In this document: positions 1 through 6,024 of the stretch, in pieces
How positions within the stretch are numbered: position 1 is the stretch's first letter
Layout of the letters: each line of letters starts with the position of its first letter
Assembly (NCBI GenBank): GCA_024958995.1
Contig: JANXGZ010000098.1
Coordinates: 1-6,564, forward strand
DNA from: Methylococcales bacterium
Lineage (GTDB): Bacteria > Pseudomonadota > Gammaproteobacteria > Methylococcales > UBA1147
Direction: 5' to 3'
DNA length: 6,564 nt
Position numbers and translations under genes: made by a program
Notes under the pieces: model-generated
What the model saw: the letters and a program-made list of their open reading frames with translations, nothing else
Database searches by the model: none
What the model was told of the DNA's origin: nothing

Positions 1-196
1 ACGGGCTGTCGGAACGAAACATATAAACCAGAACATTACCGACCAGCAACAACTGGGTCATCATTCGCAGCAAGGCGTACAGCGCATTGCCACCACCCAA
101 CGCCCAGCGGAAAAGGATCCAGACCACGACCAAGACGGGAAGCATGGCCCAAAGTAGTCTGGAATAGGGAATCAGCTGAATGGAAGGCTCAACCAT
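1..196 (-). CDS. FetB/YbbM-type (UPF0014) ABC transporter permease, N-terminal fragment
   Basis: The first 65 codons of a minus-strand gene are present; the rest lies beyond the left edge. Translation begins MVEPSIQLIPYSRLL, runs into a hydrophobic segment (about residues 14-29), then a glycine-rich turn (residues 34-36) and the block RMMTQLLLVGNVLVYMF (residues 44-60). Arginine and glutamine followed by a leucine-rich G-x-x-L-x-x-x-F helix is the pattern I recall for the N-terminus of FetB/YbbM, the inner-membrane permease of a putative iron exporter that works with the ATPase FetA. The ATG at 194-196 is the first good start after an in-frame stop at 236-238; a TTG at 203-205 is an alternative. 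No strong Shine-Dalgarno is visible. It lies 101 bases downstream of pgeF on the same strand, so co-transcription is possible but not shown. The family call rests on a short stretch recalled from memory; substrate is unknown. Confidence 0.66.
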   Translation of the reverse strand, partial: MVEPSIQLIPYSRLLWAMLPVLVVVWILFRWALGGGNALYALLRMMTQLLLVGNVLVYMFRSDSP

Positions 197-297
197 GGAG
201 TTCAACGGCTTCGTCTGGAAAGCAGCTTGCTGATCTTAAGACCAATGGACGTCAAGGTACAGGCGCACAGCTGCCAGGATTCTCGGATTCCCACGCA

Positions 298-1026
298 CTA
301 ATCTCTCCAGATCAAGCTTGCCATACGACCACAAGCACCGTCACGACGATAGGAGAAAAAACGCGCCGAATCAGAATAGGTACAGCAGTGACCGCCAAAT
401 ACCTGGTCTGCCCCGCATTCAGCCAGTACGCTCCGGGCAGCCGCATAAATGTCAAACAACCAGCTTTGACCCTTTCCCGGCCTAAATGCCGATTCAAACA
501 TGGTGGATTTCTTCAGGAAACGGTCGCGCACTTCAGTGCTCACTTCGAAAGCATCCGGACCAATCGCGGGCCCCATCCAGGCCATGCCGCCATTACCGAT
601 ACTTTGCATCGCCGACTCGATCACACCGACCAGCAATCCGCGCCAGCCCGCGTGGACCGCTGCTATCATTCCCGAATCGGGATTGCACAAAAGAACCGGC
701 AGGCAATCTGCCGTCATAACCGCGCACACTACACCTTTTACGGCACTAAAACTTCCATCGGCCACATTCGCACCTCCACCTCCAGGCTCGGCCCTAATCA
801 CCCTAGCACCGTGTTCCTGCTGTAGCCAAAACGGGCCGGTCGGCAAACCCAGGCTCTCCCTGAGCAGGCGCCGATTCCCGGACACGGAAACGGCATCATC
901 ACCGACGTGCCTGGCCGGATTCATGCTTGCATAAGGACCCGAACTGATCCCGCCGCCACGCAGCGTCGTCAATGCATGAATACTCGTCGGTAGCGCCCAG
1001 TCTGCCTCGATGAACAGCTGGCTCAC
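298..1026 (-). CDS. pgeF: Purine nucleoside phosphorylase / laccase-domain protein PgeF (YfiH family)
   Basis: A 242-residue protein of the YfiH/DUF152 family, close to the usual length of about 240. Members are cytoplasmic metalloenzymes with purine nucleoside phosphorylase and adenosine deaminase activity; the E. coli protein is also linked to fidelity of peptidoglycan precursor composition. The sequence shows the family metal-site residues: His72 in LQQEHGARV, Cys108 in TADCLPVLL and His125 in VHAGWRG. GPAIGP lies at 152-157 and the C-terminal signature CTYSDSARFFSYRRDG at 215-230. The start is GTG at 1024-1026, supported by its 4-base overlap (GTGA) with the rluD stop, which implies translational coupling; no strong ribosome site lies ahead of it, only a weak GAG. 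The rluD-pgeF pairing is typical of Gammaproteobacteria. Older annotations call this family polyphenol oxidase or laccase. Family assignment is secure; which substrate matters in this organism is not known. Confidence 0.95.
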   Translation of the reverse strand: MSQLFIEADWALPTSIHALTTLRGGGISSGPYASMNPARHVGDDAVSVSGNRRLLRESLGLPTGPFWLQQEHGARVIRAEPGGGGANVADGSFSAVKGVVCAVMTADCLPVLLCNPDSGMIAAVHAGWRGLLVGVIESAMQSIGNGGMAWMGPAIGPDAFEVSTEVRDRFLKKSTMFESAFRPGKGQSWLFDIYAAARSVLAECGADQVFGGHCCTYSDSARFFSYRRDGACGRMASLIWRD

Positions 1027-1967
1027 AGAGTTCTCAGATCTTCCAGCAGGCCGGACATATCCTGCGGCATATCAACGCTCCATTCACACGATTCGCCGCG
1101 ACCCGGATGCTGCAGGACGAGCCGGGCCGCGTGTAGCGCCTGGCGCCGAAACTTCTGCAATCGGACGATCATCGACTCGCTGCAACCACGCGGTATCCTG
1201 GAGCGCCCCCCGTAAACCGGGTCGCCAACCAGCGGAAAACGCACATGGGCCATGTGAACACGGATCTGGTGGGTTCGACCAGTTTCCAGGTTAACCCGAA
1301 CTAGGGTGTGATGCGTCATCCGTTCTGATACCCGATAATGAGTCACTGCCGACTTTCCATTCGCGTGAACCGCATATTTCTTACGATCTACCGAGTGCCT
1401 GCCAATCGGCTCGTCAATCGTCCCACCCGCAGTCATCACACCATGCACGATGGCAAGATACTCCCGCTTGATAGTTCTGGCCTGAAGTTGATCCACCAGC
1501 GACTTGTGTGCCGAAAGAGTGCGCGCCACGACCAGCAAGCCCGTCGTATCTTTGTCGATTCGGTGCACCAGGCCTGCCCTAGGCAAGACCGCCAACTGGG
1601 GATCATGATGGAGCAAAGCGTTCTGCAGGGTACCCTGCCAGTTACCCACAGCCGGGTGCACCACCAAGCCCGCAGGCTTGTTGATAACGATCACGGATTC
1701 ATCCTCGAACACGATGTCCAGCGGCAGGTCTTCAGGCAAGCAGGTCGACACGACTTCAGGCTCGGAATCCAGTTCCACCAGTTCCCCGCCCTCGACCCGG
1801 TCTCGGGGACGCAGAACCCGTCCGTCAACCAGCACCCTGCCTCCTCGTATCCAGCGTTGCAAACGGCTTCTCGAGTAATCGGGGAAAATTTCCGCCAGCG
1901 CCTGATCGAGGCGAAAACCGGTCAGATGCTCTGGAATCCGGGCCGTAACTACGCTAGCCAAGCTCAT
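1023..1967 (-). CDS. rluD: 23S rRNA pseudouridine(1911/1915/1917) synthase RluD
   Basis: RluD converts uridines 1911, 1915 and 1917 in helix 69 of 23S rRNA to pseudouridine, which matters for late 50S assembly and ribosome function. Numbering from the upstream TTG (316 residues), an S4 RNA-binding domain spans about 18-75 (RLDQALAEIFPDYSRSRLQRW region). The RluA-type catalytic domain follows: NKPAGLVVHP at 98-107, the active-site motif HRIDKDTTG at 137-145 with catalytic Asp140, GRTHQIRVHMAH at 232-243 and RQALHAARL at 277-285. Two starts are possible, TTG at 1971-1973 and ATG at 1965-1967; an in-frame TGA lies just upstream, so nothing longer fits. I prefer the ATG (314 residues); a GATGGG about 10-15 bases before it is a weak ribosome site. 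The gene heads the rluD-pgeF pair and diverges from bamD. RluC is a less likely alternative given the neighbours. Confidence 0.95.
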   Translation of the reverse strand: MSLASVVTARIPEHLTGFRLDQALAEIFPDYSRSRLQRWIRGGRVLVDGRVLRPRDRVEGGELVELDSEPEVVSTCLPEDLPLDIVFEDESVIVINKPAGLVVHPAVGNWQGTLQNALLHHDPQLAVLPRAGLVHRIDKDTTGLLVVARTLSAHKSLVDQLQARTIKREYLAIVHGVMTAGGTIDEPIGRHSVDRKKYAVHANGKSAVTHYRVSERMTHHTLVRVNLETGRTHQIRVHMAHVRFPLVGDPVYGGRSRIPRGCSESMIVRLQKFRRQALHAARLVLQHPGRGESCEWSVDMPQDMSGLLEDLRTL

Positions 1968-2000
1968 ATTCAATACCCATCAAAACCATTTCGGTTCAAC

Positions 2001-2027
2001 TACAACCACTTTCATGTTGTAAACAAC
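2001..2027. repeat. Overlapping small dyads: TACAAC...GTTGTA and GTTGT-AA-ACAAC
   Basis: TACAAC at 2001-2006 pairs with GTTGTA at 2016-2021 across a 9-base loop. GTTGT at 2016-2020 can instead pair with ACAAC at 2023-2027 across AA. The two pairings exclude each other on one strand. They could be an operator-like dyad upstream of rluD or a chance product of simple sequence; nothing identifies a binding protein. Confidence 0.35.
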
Positions 2028-2179
2028 TCACCCTATTCTACCATTCGTCCCCGTAAACACTTCTCATCAGTTGGTACACAGAACCTTCCTATTGGGCTAA
2101 CACACCATTTTTGTACATCTCGGTTTTGGTGATGTTTCCGTCTTCGTCCCAGAAAGTCCAAAATCCACCAAACAACTCA
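2021..2179. repeat. Exact 10-base direct repeat AAACAACTCA
   Basis: AAACAACTCA occurs at 2021-2030 and again at 2170-2179 in the AT-rich gap. The second copy lies in the MORN-like reading frame on the other strand. A 10-base match inside a few hundred bases of biased DNA can arise by chance, so it is recorded only as an observation. Confidence 0.3.
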
Positions 2180-2292
2180 ATTACGTCAGTTCGTACTGTA
2201 CTTCTTTTTCCCCGTTTCTTTTCACCTGCAACCATTGCATGTAGTGTAAAATACCGTAGAAAGTCCGTATCACTTTTTTGTAAACCTTTATT
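2089..2292 (-). pseudogene. Decayed or very short MORN/YwqK-repeat reading frame
   Basis: On the minus strand an open frame of 67 codons runs from just after a TAA (2293-2295) to TAG at 2089-2091. Its C-terminal part reads GFWTFWDEDGNITK then TEMYKNGVL and stops two residues later. The pattern G-x-W-T-F-W-D-E-D-G-N followed by a Y-K-N-G turn is typical of the MORN-variant repeat of the so-called YwqK antitoxin family (MORN_2). The only ATG, at 2233-2235, would give 48 residues and has no ribosome-binding site; the codons above it contain no usual start. Family proteins normally contain several repeats, so this looks like the 3' end of a lost gene. The region above 2295 is full of stops in all three minus frames. 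An alternative is a genuine short protein. The repeat resemblance is seen in the sequence; the idea of decay is inference. Confidence 0.45.
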
Positions 2293-2320
2293 TTAAAACG
2301 TAGTGTGTAATTGGTTTATA

Positions 2321-2340
2321 GTTAACGTAACGTTGACAAC
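2321..2340. repeat. Dyad cluster GTTAACG-TAA-CGTTGACAAC
   Basis: GTTAACG at 2321-2327 and CGTTGAC at 2331-2337 form an inverted repeat with one mismatch across TAA; GTTG-A-CAAC at 2332-2340 is a second small palindrome overlapping it. The cluster sits in the most AT-rich part of the gap and overlaps a TTGACA. It could be an operator or a boundary of inserted DNA; neither can be shown from the sequence alone. Confidence 0.3.
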
Positions 2341-2391
2341 TACTTTAAAAACCAATGCTTACATAACCTATCGTGTTGTTGCATTTATACT
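2333..2391 (+). promoter_or_regulatory. Possible sigma-70 promoter elements for bamD
   Basis: A perfect -35 hexamer TTGACA lies at 2333-2338 and a good -10 hexamer TATACT at 2386-2391, but they are 47 bases apart and so cannot be one promoter. TATACT lies in ATTTATACTAAATAATC and is the better guess for the bamD -10; it would start RNA near 2398 and leave a leader of roughly 100 bases, but the sequence at the proper -35 distance is poor. TTGACA has only a weak partner (TGCTTA at 2356-2361, 17-base spacer). Assignment by eye only. Confidence 0.3.
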
Positions 2392-2503
2392 AAATAATCA
2401 AAGACACCCCGACAGGCCGTAGAGCGTTATCCATTGATCATCAGGCAAATCCCGTCTGCTTCAAACAGCCTGCGGACAGCCCGCACCGTCATGCCCCAAC
2501 TTG

Positions 2504-3349
2504 ATGTTAGATGCTAACTCTCCGGCTTTCCGATTCACGCTGCTAGCCGTATTGGCGGCTTTGATTCTTGTACTGCCCGGCTGTTCCAACTGGTCGGCTA
2601 GCAAGGACAAAAAAAAGCCAACGACCGCCGGGGAAATGTACAACGAAGCCAAGCAGACCCTGAAACAGGAACGTTACCAGAAAGCCATCGAACTGTACGA
2701 AAGACTTGAAACCCGCTACCCCTTCGGCGTCTACGCAACCCAGGCACAGCTGGATATCGGTTATGCCCATTACAAGACCGACGAACCCGATTCCGCCATT
2801 GCCGCTGCCAACCGCTTCATCAAGCTTCACCCACGGCACCCAGCGGTACCTTACGCCTATTACCTGAAAGGCCTGGTGAACTTTAATCGCTCGCTCGGAT
2901 TCCTCGAGCGTTTCTTCCCGACGGATGCTTCCCAGCGAGATCCGGCTGCTATCCACGATTCATTCAAGGATTTCCAGACCCTGATCGAGAAATACCCGGA
3001 TAGCCGCTACACCGTCGATGCGCGCCAGCGCATGATTTCGCTATGGAATAGCCTGGCCATGCACGAGATTCATGTTGGCCGCTATTACATGCAGAGGAAG
3101 GCCTATATCGCCACGGTAAAGAGAATGGTCCATGTTGTCCAAGAATACCAGACCACGCCTGCCATTCCGGTGGCGCTGAAAATCATGGAAACCGCATATA
3201 CGAAACTGGCCATGAAGGACCTGGCGGCCGACACGGCAAGGGTCTACGCCCTGAATTACCCCAATGGCATCCCGAATGCCGAACCCATTAATCTCGATCG
3301 GTCGTTGGCGGAGGACATCTGGGATTTCATTGGCTTAGATAAAGACTGA
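2504..3349 (+). CDS. bamD: Outer membrane protein assembly factor BamD (lipoprotein)
   Basis: BamD (formerly YfiO/ComL) is the essential TPR lipoprotein of the Bam complex, which inserts beta-barrel proteins into the outer membrane together with BamA. The product starts with a hydrophobic signal ending in the lipobox LPGC, so the mature lipid-anchored N-terminus is the cysteine at residue 27 from the ATG. The body is helical TPR-type: EMYNEAKQTLKQERYQKAIE with YPFG shortly after, YYLKGLVNF in the middle, then RDPAAIHDSFKDF, the YPDSRYTVDA turn and GRYYMQRKAYIAT, all matching the family order. Length is 281 residues, somewhat longer than E. coli BamD (245); the extra length is partly a C-terminal tail ending DFIGLDKD. 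The start may be ATG at 2504 or TTG at 2501; neither has a visible Shine-Dalgarno. The gene diverges from rluD and converges with nadE, so it is probably transcribed alone. Confidence 0.95.
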   Translation: MLDANSPAFRFTLLAVLAALILVLPGCSNWSASKDKKKPTTAGEMYNEAKQTLKQERYQKAIELYERLETRYPFGVYATQAQLDIGYAHYKTDEPDSAIAAANRFIKLHPRHPAVPYAYYLKGLVNFNRSLGFLERFFPTDASQRDPAAIHDSFKDFQTLIEKYPDSRYTVDARQRMISLWNSLAMHEIHVGRYYMQRKAYIATVKRMVHVVQEYQTTPAIPVALKIMETAYTKLAMKDLAADTARVYALNYPNGIPNAEPINLDRSLAEDIWDFIGLDKD

Positions 3350-3378
3350 TTCCCGAGAGCGTTCGAACAACACGGACA

Positions 3379-3394
3379 TCCAGCCGAGGCTGGA
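3379..3394. terminator. Small hairpin between convergent bamD and nadE
   Basis: TCCAGCC at 3379-3385 and GGCTGGA at 3388-3394 form a perfect 7-base inverted repeat with a GA centre, most likely a 6-base stem capped by CGAG. It lies in the 72-base spacer between two gene ends that face each other, where a bidirectional terminator is expected. There is no T run on the plus strand; on the minus strand the following bases are only moderately T-rich (GTCCGTGTTGTT). The stem is short, so intrinsic termination is uncertain. Confidence 0.4.
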
Positions 3395-3421
3395 CAGCGG
3401 TGCAGTCGAGTACCCCTATTC

Positions 3422-5041
3422 TCAGCAAGGCCTGAATCCCGAGGTGATCGGGTACCGACGATCGCGGCCGAAAGCCCTTGCAGTTATGCGTACCCCGGGC
3501 GGGGCTTGCCGCCGCTTATATTCGTTCATATTAACCAGACGAACCAGCCTCCTCACATCGACAGCCTCGTATCCTTCCCCGATGATTTCCTCGATTGAGC
3601 AATCCTGCTCAACGTAGAGCTCAAGAATGGCATCAAGTATCGAATACGGGGGCAACGAATCTTCATCCACCTGATCGGAGGCAAGCTCGGCCGATGGCGG
3701 GCGTTCGATGACACGTTGCGGAATTACCTGCGACAAGCAATTCCGATATTCCACGAGCCGGTAAACCAGCATCTTGGGAACGTCTTTCAGAGGCGCGAAG
3801 CCGCCTGCCATGTCACCATAAAGCGTTGCATAGCCGACACTCATTTCGCTCTTGTTCCCCGTCGTCAGAAGCAACCTGCGTTTCTTGTTGGAAAGGGCCA
3901 TTAGCAAAAGCCCTCTGCAACGAGCCTGGATGTTTTCCTCCGTGGTGTCTACAGGAAGGCCGCGAAAGGTATCTTCCAGCATATCGGTAAAGATATTCAC
4001 CGCCGGCTCGATCGGGATCACGTGATACTGAACACCAAGACATTGGGCCTGCGCAACCGCATCCTCGTTACTCATGCAGGCGGTATAACGCGACGGCATC
4101 AACACAACCTCCACCTGATCCTTTCCCAGAGCATCAGCAGCAAGAGCCAGAGTCAGGGCTGAATCGATCCCGCCCGACAAGCCAAGGACCGCCCCCTGAA
4201 AACCGTTTTTCCTTACGTAATCGCGGATCCCCAGGACTAACGCCTTGTATTCGCTGGAAACTTCTGCATAGGACGAGGCAATGCCACCGTAAACCGGTGA
4301 CAGGGACTCTCCGATGCCGAACTCGACCACACCCGTTGACTCCTCGAATTCCGGGGCACGGTAGCAAACCTCGCCATCCGCCCCCATCACGAAGGAGGAA
4401 CCGTCGAAAACCAGTTCATCCTGCCCGCCGACCTGGTTAACGTAAATGATCGGTACCCTGGCGACCCGGATCCGGTCACGCAAGACCGCTTCTCTCTCGG
4501 CCCCCTTGTTGGCATGAAAGGGAGATGCATTCAGGTTCAGGATCAGTTGGGCACCGGCCATGCTGGATTGTTCAACGATCCCTTCGGCCCAGATATCTTC
4601 GCAGAGCGTCACCGCCAGCGGAACCGCACCAACCTGAAACAAACAGGGTTCATTGCCCGGAGAAAAATAGCGTTTCTCATCGAAAACGCCGTAGTTGGGC
4701 AAACGGCATTTCCTGTAGACTGCGGCGATTCGCCCCTCCTGCAGCACCGCAGCGCTGTTGTACAAACAACCGTCAGCAGCCTCAGGAAAACCCACAACCA
4801 TGCAGACGTTCACCGCCTTTTCCGCCAACCGTTCCACGGCGGATCTGCATTGTCGAAGAAAGTCAGTCCGCAAAAGCAGATCCTCTGGAGGGTATCCGGA
4901 AATCGCAAGTTCAGGAAAAACCACCAGATCCGCCCCGAGATCATCGCGGGCAGTTTCGGCGGCACAAAGGATTCGACTGCAATTGCCGGCAATATCACCG
5001 ACAAGCAGATTCAACTGCGCAATGGCAACTCTGAGCTTCAT
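3422..5041 (-). CDS. nadE: Glutamine-dependent NAD+ synthetase NadE
   Basis: This 539-residue enzyme performs the last step of NAD+ synthesis: ATP-dependent amidation of deamido-NAD+ with ammonia released from glutamine. The N-terminal nitrilase-type glutaminase domain (about 1-250) shows the full catalytic triad: Glu44 in VFPELAISGYPPEDLL, Lys111 in YRKCRLPNYGVFDE and Cys147 in TLCEDIWAEG. The C-terminal synthetase domain carries the ATP pyrophosphatase P-loop LGLSGGIDSAL (286-296), TTGNKSEMSVGYATLYGD (393-410), AGGFAPLKDVPK (412-423), RPPSAEL and the closing PGVRITARAFGRDRRYPIT. Length fits the compact bacterial two-domain type. The fused amidase means glutamine, not only free ammonia, can serve as nitrogen donor. 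ATG at 5039-5041 is the start; the ribosome site is weak. It follows sucD by 43 bases on the same strand and is probably the last gene of a sucC-sucD-nadE unit. Confidence 0.97.
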   Translation of the reverse strand: MKLRVAIAQLNLLVGDIAGNCSRILCAAETARDDLGADLVVFPELAISGYPPEDLLLRTDFLRQCRSAVERLAEKAVNVCMVVGFPEAADGCLYNSAAVLQEGRIAAVYRKCRLPNYGVFDEKRYFSPGNEPCLFQVGAVPLAVTLCEDIWAEGIVEQSSMAGAQLILNLNASPFHANKGAEREAVLRDRIRVARVPIIYVNQVGGQDELVFDGSSFVMGADGEVCYRAPEFEESTGVVEFGIGESLSPVYGGIASSYAEVSSEYKALVLGIRDYVRKNGFQGAVLGLSGGIDSALTLALAADALGKDQVEVVLMPSRYTACMSNEDAVAQAQCLGVQYHVIPIEPAVNIFTDMLEDTFRGLPVDTTEENIQARCRGLLLMALSNKKRRLLLTTGNKSEMSVGYATLYGDMAGGFAPLKDVPKMLVYRLVEYRNCLSQVIPQRVIERPPSAELASDQVDEDSLPPYSILDAILELYVEQDCSIEEIIGEGYEAVDVRRLVRLVNMNEYKRRQAPPGVRITARAFGRDRRYPITSGFRPC

Positions 5042-5084
5042 TGTCTGAGATCTGGCTCGTTCTGGGAATGGTCGAGCGTGGCGG

Positions 5085-5954
5085 TCAGGGAAGACATTCC
5101 TGCATGCGTTGCCCCATTTCGGTTGGTGACCTTACGATGTTAACGCCGGCCGACTCCAGAACCGAAAACTTGTCTTCCGCGGTACCCTTTCCGCCCGATA
5201 CAATGGCACCGGCATGGCCCATCCGCTTGCCTGAAGGAGCGGTCACCCCGGCGATATAGGCGACCACCGGTTTGCTGATATGCTGGCTGATGTAATCAGC
5301 CGCTCTTTCTTCGGCCGAACCACCGATTTCCCCGACCATGATAATGCCACGGGTCTGCTCGTCGGCTTCGAATTTTTTCAGTACCTCAACAAAGCCGATC
5401 CCATGGATCGGATCGCCACCAATTCCAACACAGGTACTCTGCCCAAGACCCGCCCTAGTAGTCTGGTGAACGGCTTCGTAGGTAAGTGTCCCCGATCTCG
5501 AGACGATCCCGATGCACCCCGGCTGATGGATAAAGCCCGGCATGATTCCGATCTTGCACTCGCCCGGAGTGATCACCCCGGGGCAATTGGGTCCTACAAG
5601 AACGGTATCCTGTCCGGCCAGTACAGCCTTCAATCTGAGCATCTGCAGAACCGGAACCCCTTCCGTGATGCAGATAATCGTCTTGATACCACTAGCTGCC
5701 GCTTCCAGTATGGCATCGGCAGCAAACGGCGGAGGAACGTAAACTACCGAGGCATCCGGCCGCGTCTCGAGCATCGCCTGGTCCACGGTATCGAATACCG
5801 GTAGTCCCAGGTGTGTTGTTCCTCCGCGGCCTGGCGTTACCCCCCCCACCAGTCTTGTGCCGTATTCCAGGGCCTGGTGCGAATGAAAGGTTCCCTGTTT
5901 GCCGGTAAACCCCTGACAAATGACCTTGGTGTCGCGATTCACCAGGATGCTCAT
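5085..5954 (-). CDS. sucD: Succinyl-CoA synthetase (ADP-forming) alpha subunit SucD
   Basis: With SucC it catalyses the reversible conversion of succinyl-CoA to succinate with substrate-level phosphorylation, in the TCA cycle. The 289-residue length is exactly typical. The CoA-binding Rossmann part contains CQGFTGKQGTFHSHQAL (13-29) and GGVTPGRGG (37-45). GPNCPGVITPGECKIGIMPG follows at 121-140, then SRSGTLTYE (152-160), GIGGDPIHG (177-185) and GEIGGSAEE (208-216). The phosphohistidine is His247 in RMGHAGAIVSGGKGTAEDK. The C-terminus (SPTEMGQRM) resembles SucD more than the malate-CoA ligase subunit MtkB. ATG at 5952-5954 is preceded by a strong GGGGGTGA ribosome-binding site (complement of about 5962-5969), which decides the start. 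It follows sucC by 70 bases and precedes nadE by 43. Confidence 0.97.
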   Translation of the reverse strand: MSILVNRDTKVICQGFTGKQGTFHSHQALEYGTRLVGGVTPGRGGTTHLGLPVFDTVDQAMLETRPDASVVYVPPPFAADAILEAAASGIKTIICITEGVPVLQMLRLKAVLAGQDTVLVGPNCPGVITPGECKIGIMPGFIHQPGCIGIVSRSGTLTYEAVHQTTRAGLGQSTCVGIGGDPIHGIGFVEVLKKFEADEQTRGIIMVGEIGGSAEERAADYISQHISKPVVAYIAGVTAPSGKRMGHAGAIVSGGKGTAEDKFSVLESAGVNIVRSPTEMGQRMQECLP

Positions 5955-6024
5955 TGAATTTCACCCCCGCTATACAAGAAAGGAACGATCATCGCCTGCC
6001 AGCAACGCCCCGCAAAAACCGCCA

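Larger units (their letters stand above)
1974..2503. other. AT-rich intergenic island between divergent rluD and bamD
   Basis: This stretch carries no intact gene that I can defend. By direct count G+C is 47% at 2041-2100, 45% at 2101-2160, 38% at 2161-2280 and about 28% at 2281-2400, against 58% for a sample line inside bamD (2701-2760). It must contain the promoters of rluD and bamD, but only about 100-150 bases would be needed for that. Inside it lie a decayed MORN-type reading frame (2089-2292, minus), several GTTG/CAAC dyads and an exact 10-base direct repeat. From about 2401 to 2503 composition returns toward that of the genes; that part is probably the bamD leader, and I see no riboswitch or other recognisable element in it. 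Confidence 0.7.

Noticed and set aside
197..297. Terminator between pgeF and the permease gene
   Set aside because: Only a 4-base stem (AGCA/TGCT) is visible, without a T run; not enough to call.
388..934. Overlapping plus-strand open frames of about 145 codons
   Set aside because: Both are antisense to pgeF, which shows its full metal-site motifs; no family resemblance in the antisense translations.
1338..2132. Long open frame of 264 codons on the plus strand
   Set aside because: It lies antisense to rluD over most of its length and has no recognisable family pattern; rluD on the other strand has all catalytic motifs.
2111..2296. Plus-strand open frame of 61 codons in the AT-rich gap
   Set aside because: It is the complement of the MORN-like frame on the minus strand; the minus translation has recognisable repeat character and this one does not.
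2089..2341. Possible integron cassette with attC-like cores (GGGCTAAC and GTTAAC-type sites)
   Set aside because: The candidate sites do not fit the RYYYAAC / GTTRRRY core pattern, and no integrase or paired attC structure is visible.
2333..2364. TTGACA with TTACAT as a single strong promoter
   Set aside because: The spacer would be 20 bases, too long for a standard sigma-70 promoter, and the properly spaced hexamer is poor.
4514..5143. Long open frame of 209 codons on the plus strand
   Set aside because: Antisense to nadE and the end of sucD, whose motifs are intact; its composition is what the opposite strand of a GC-rich gene gives.
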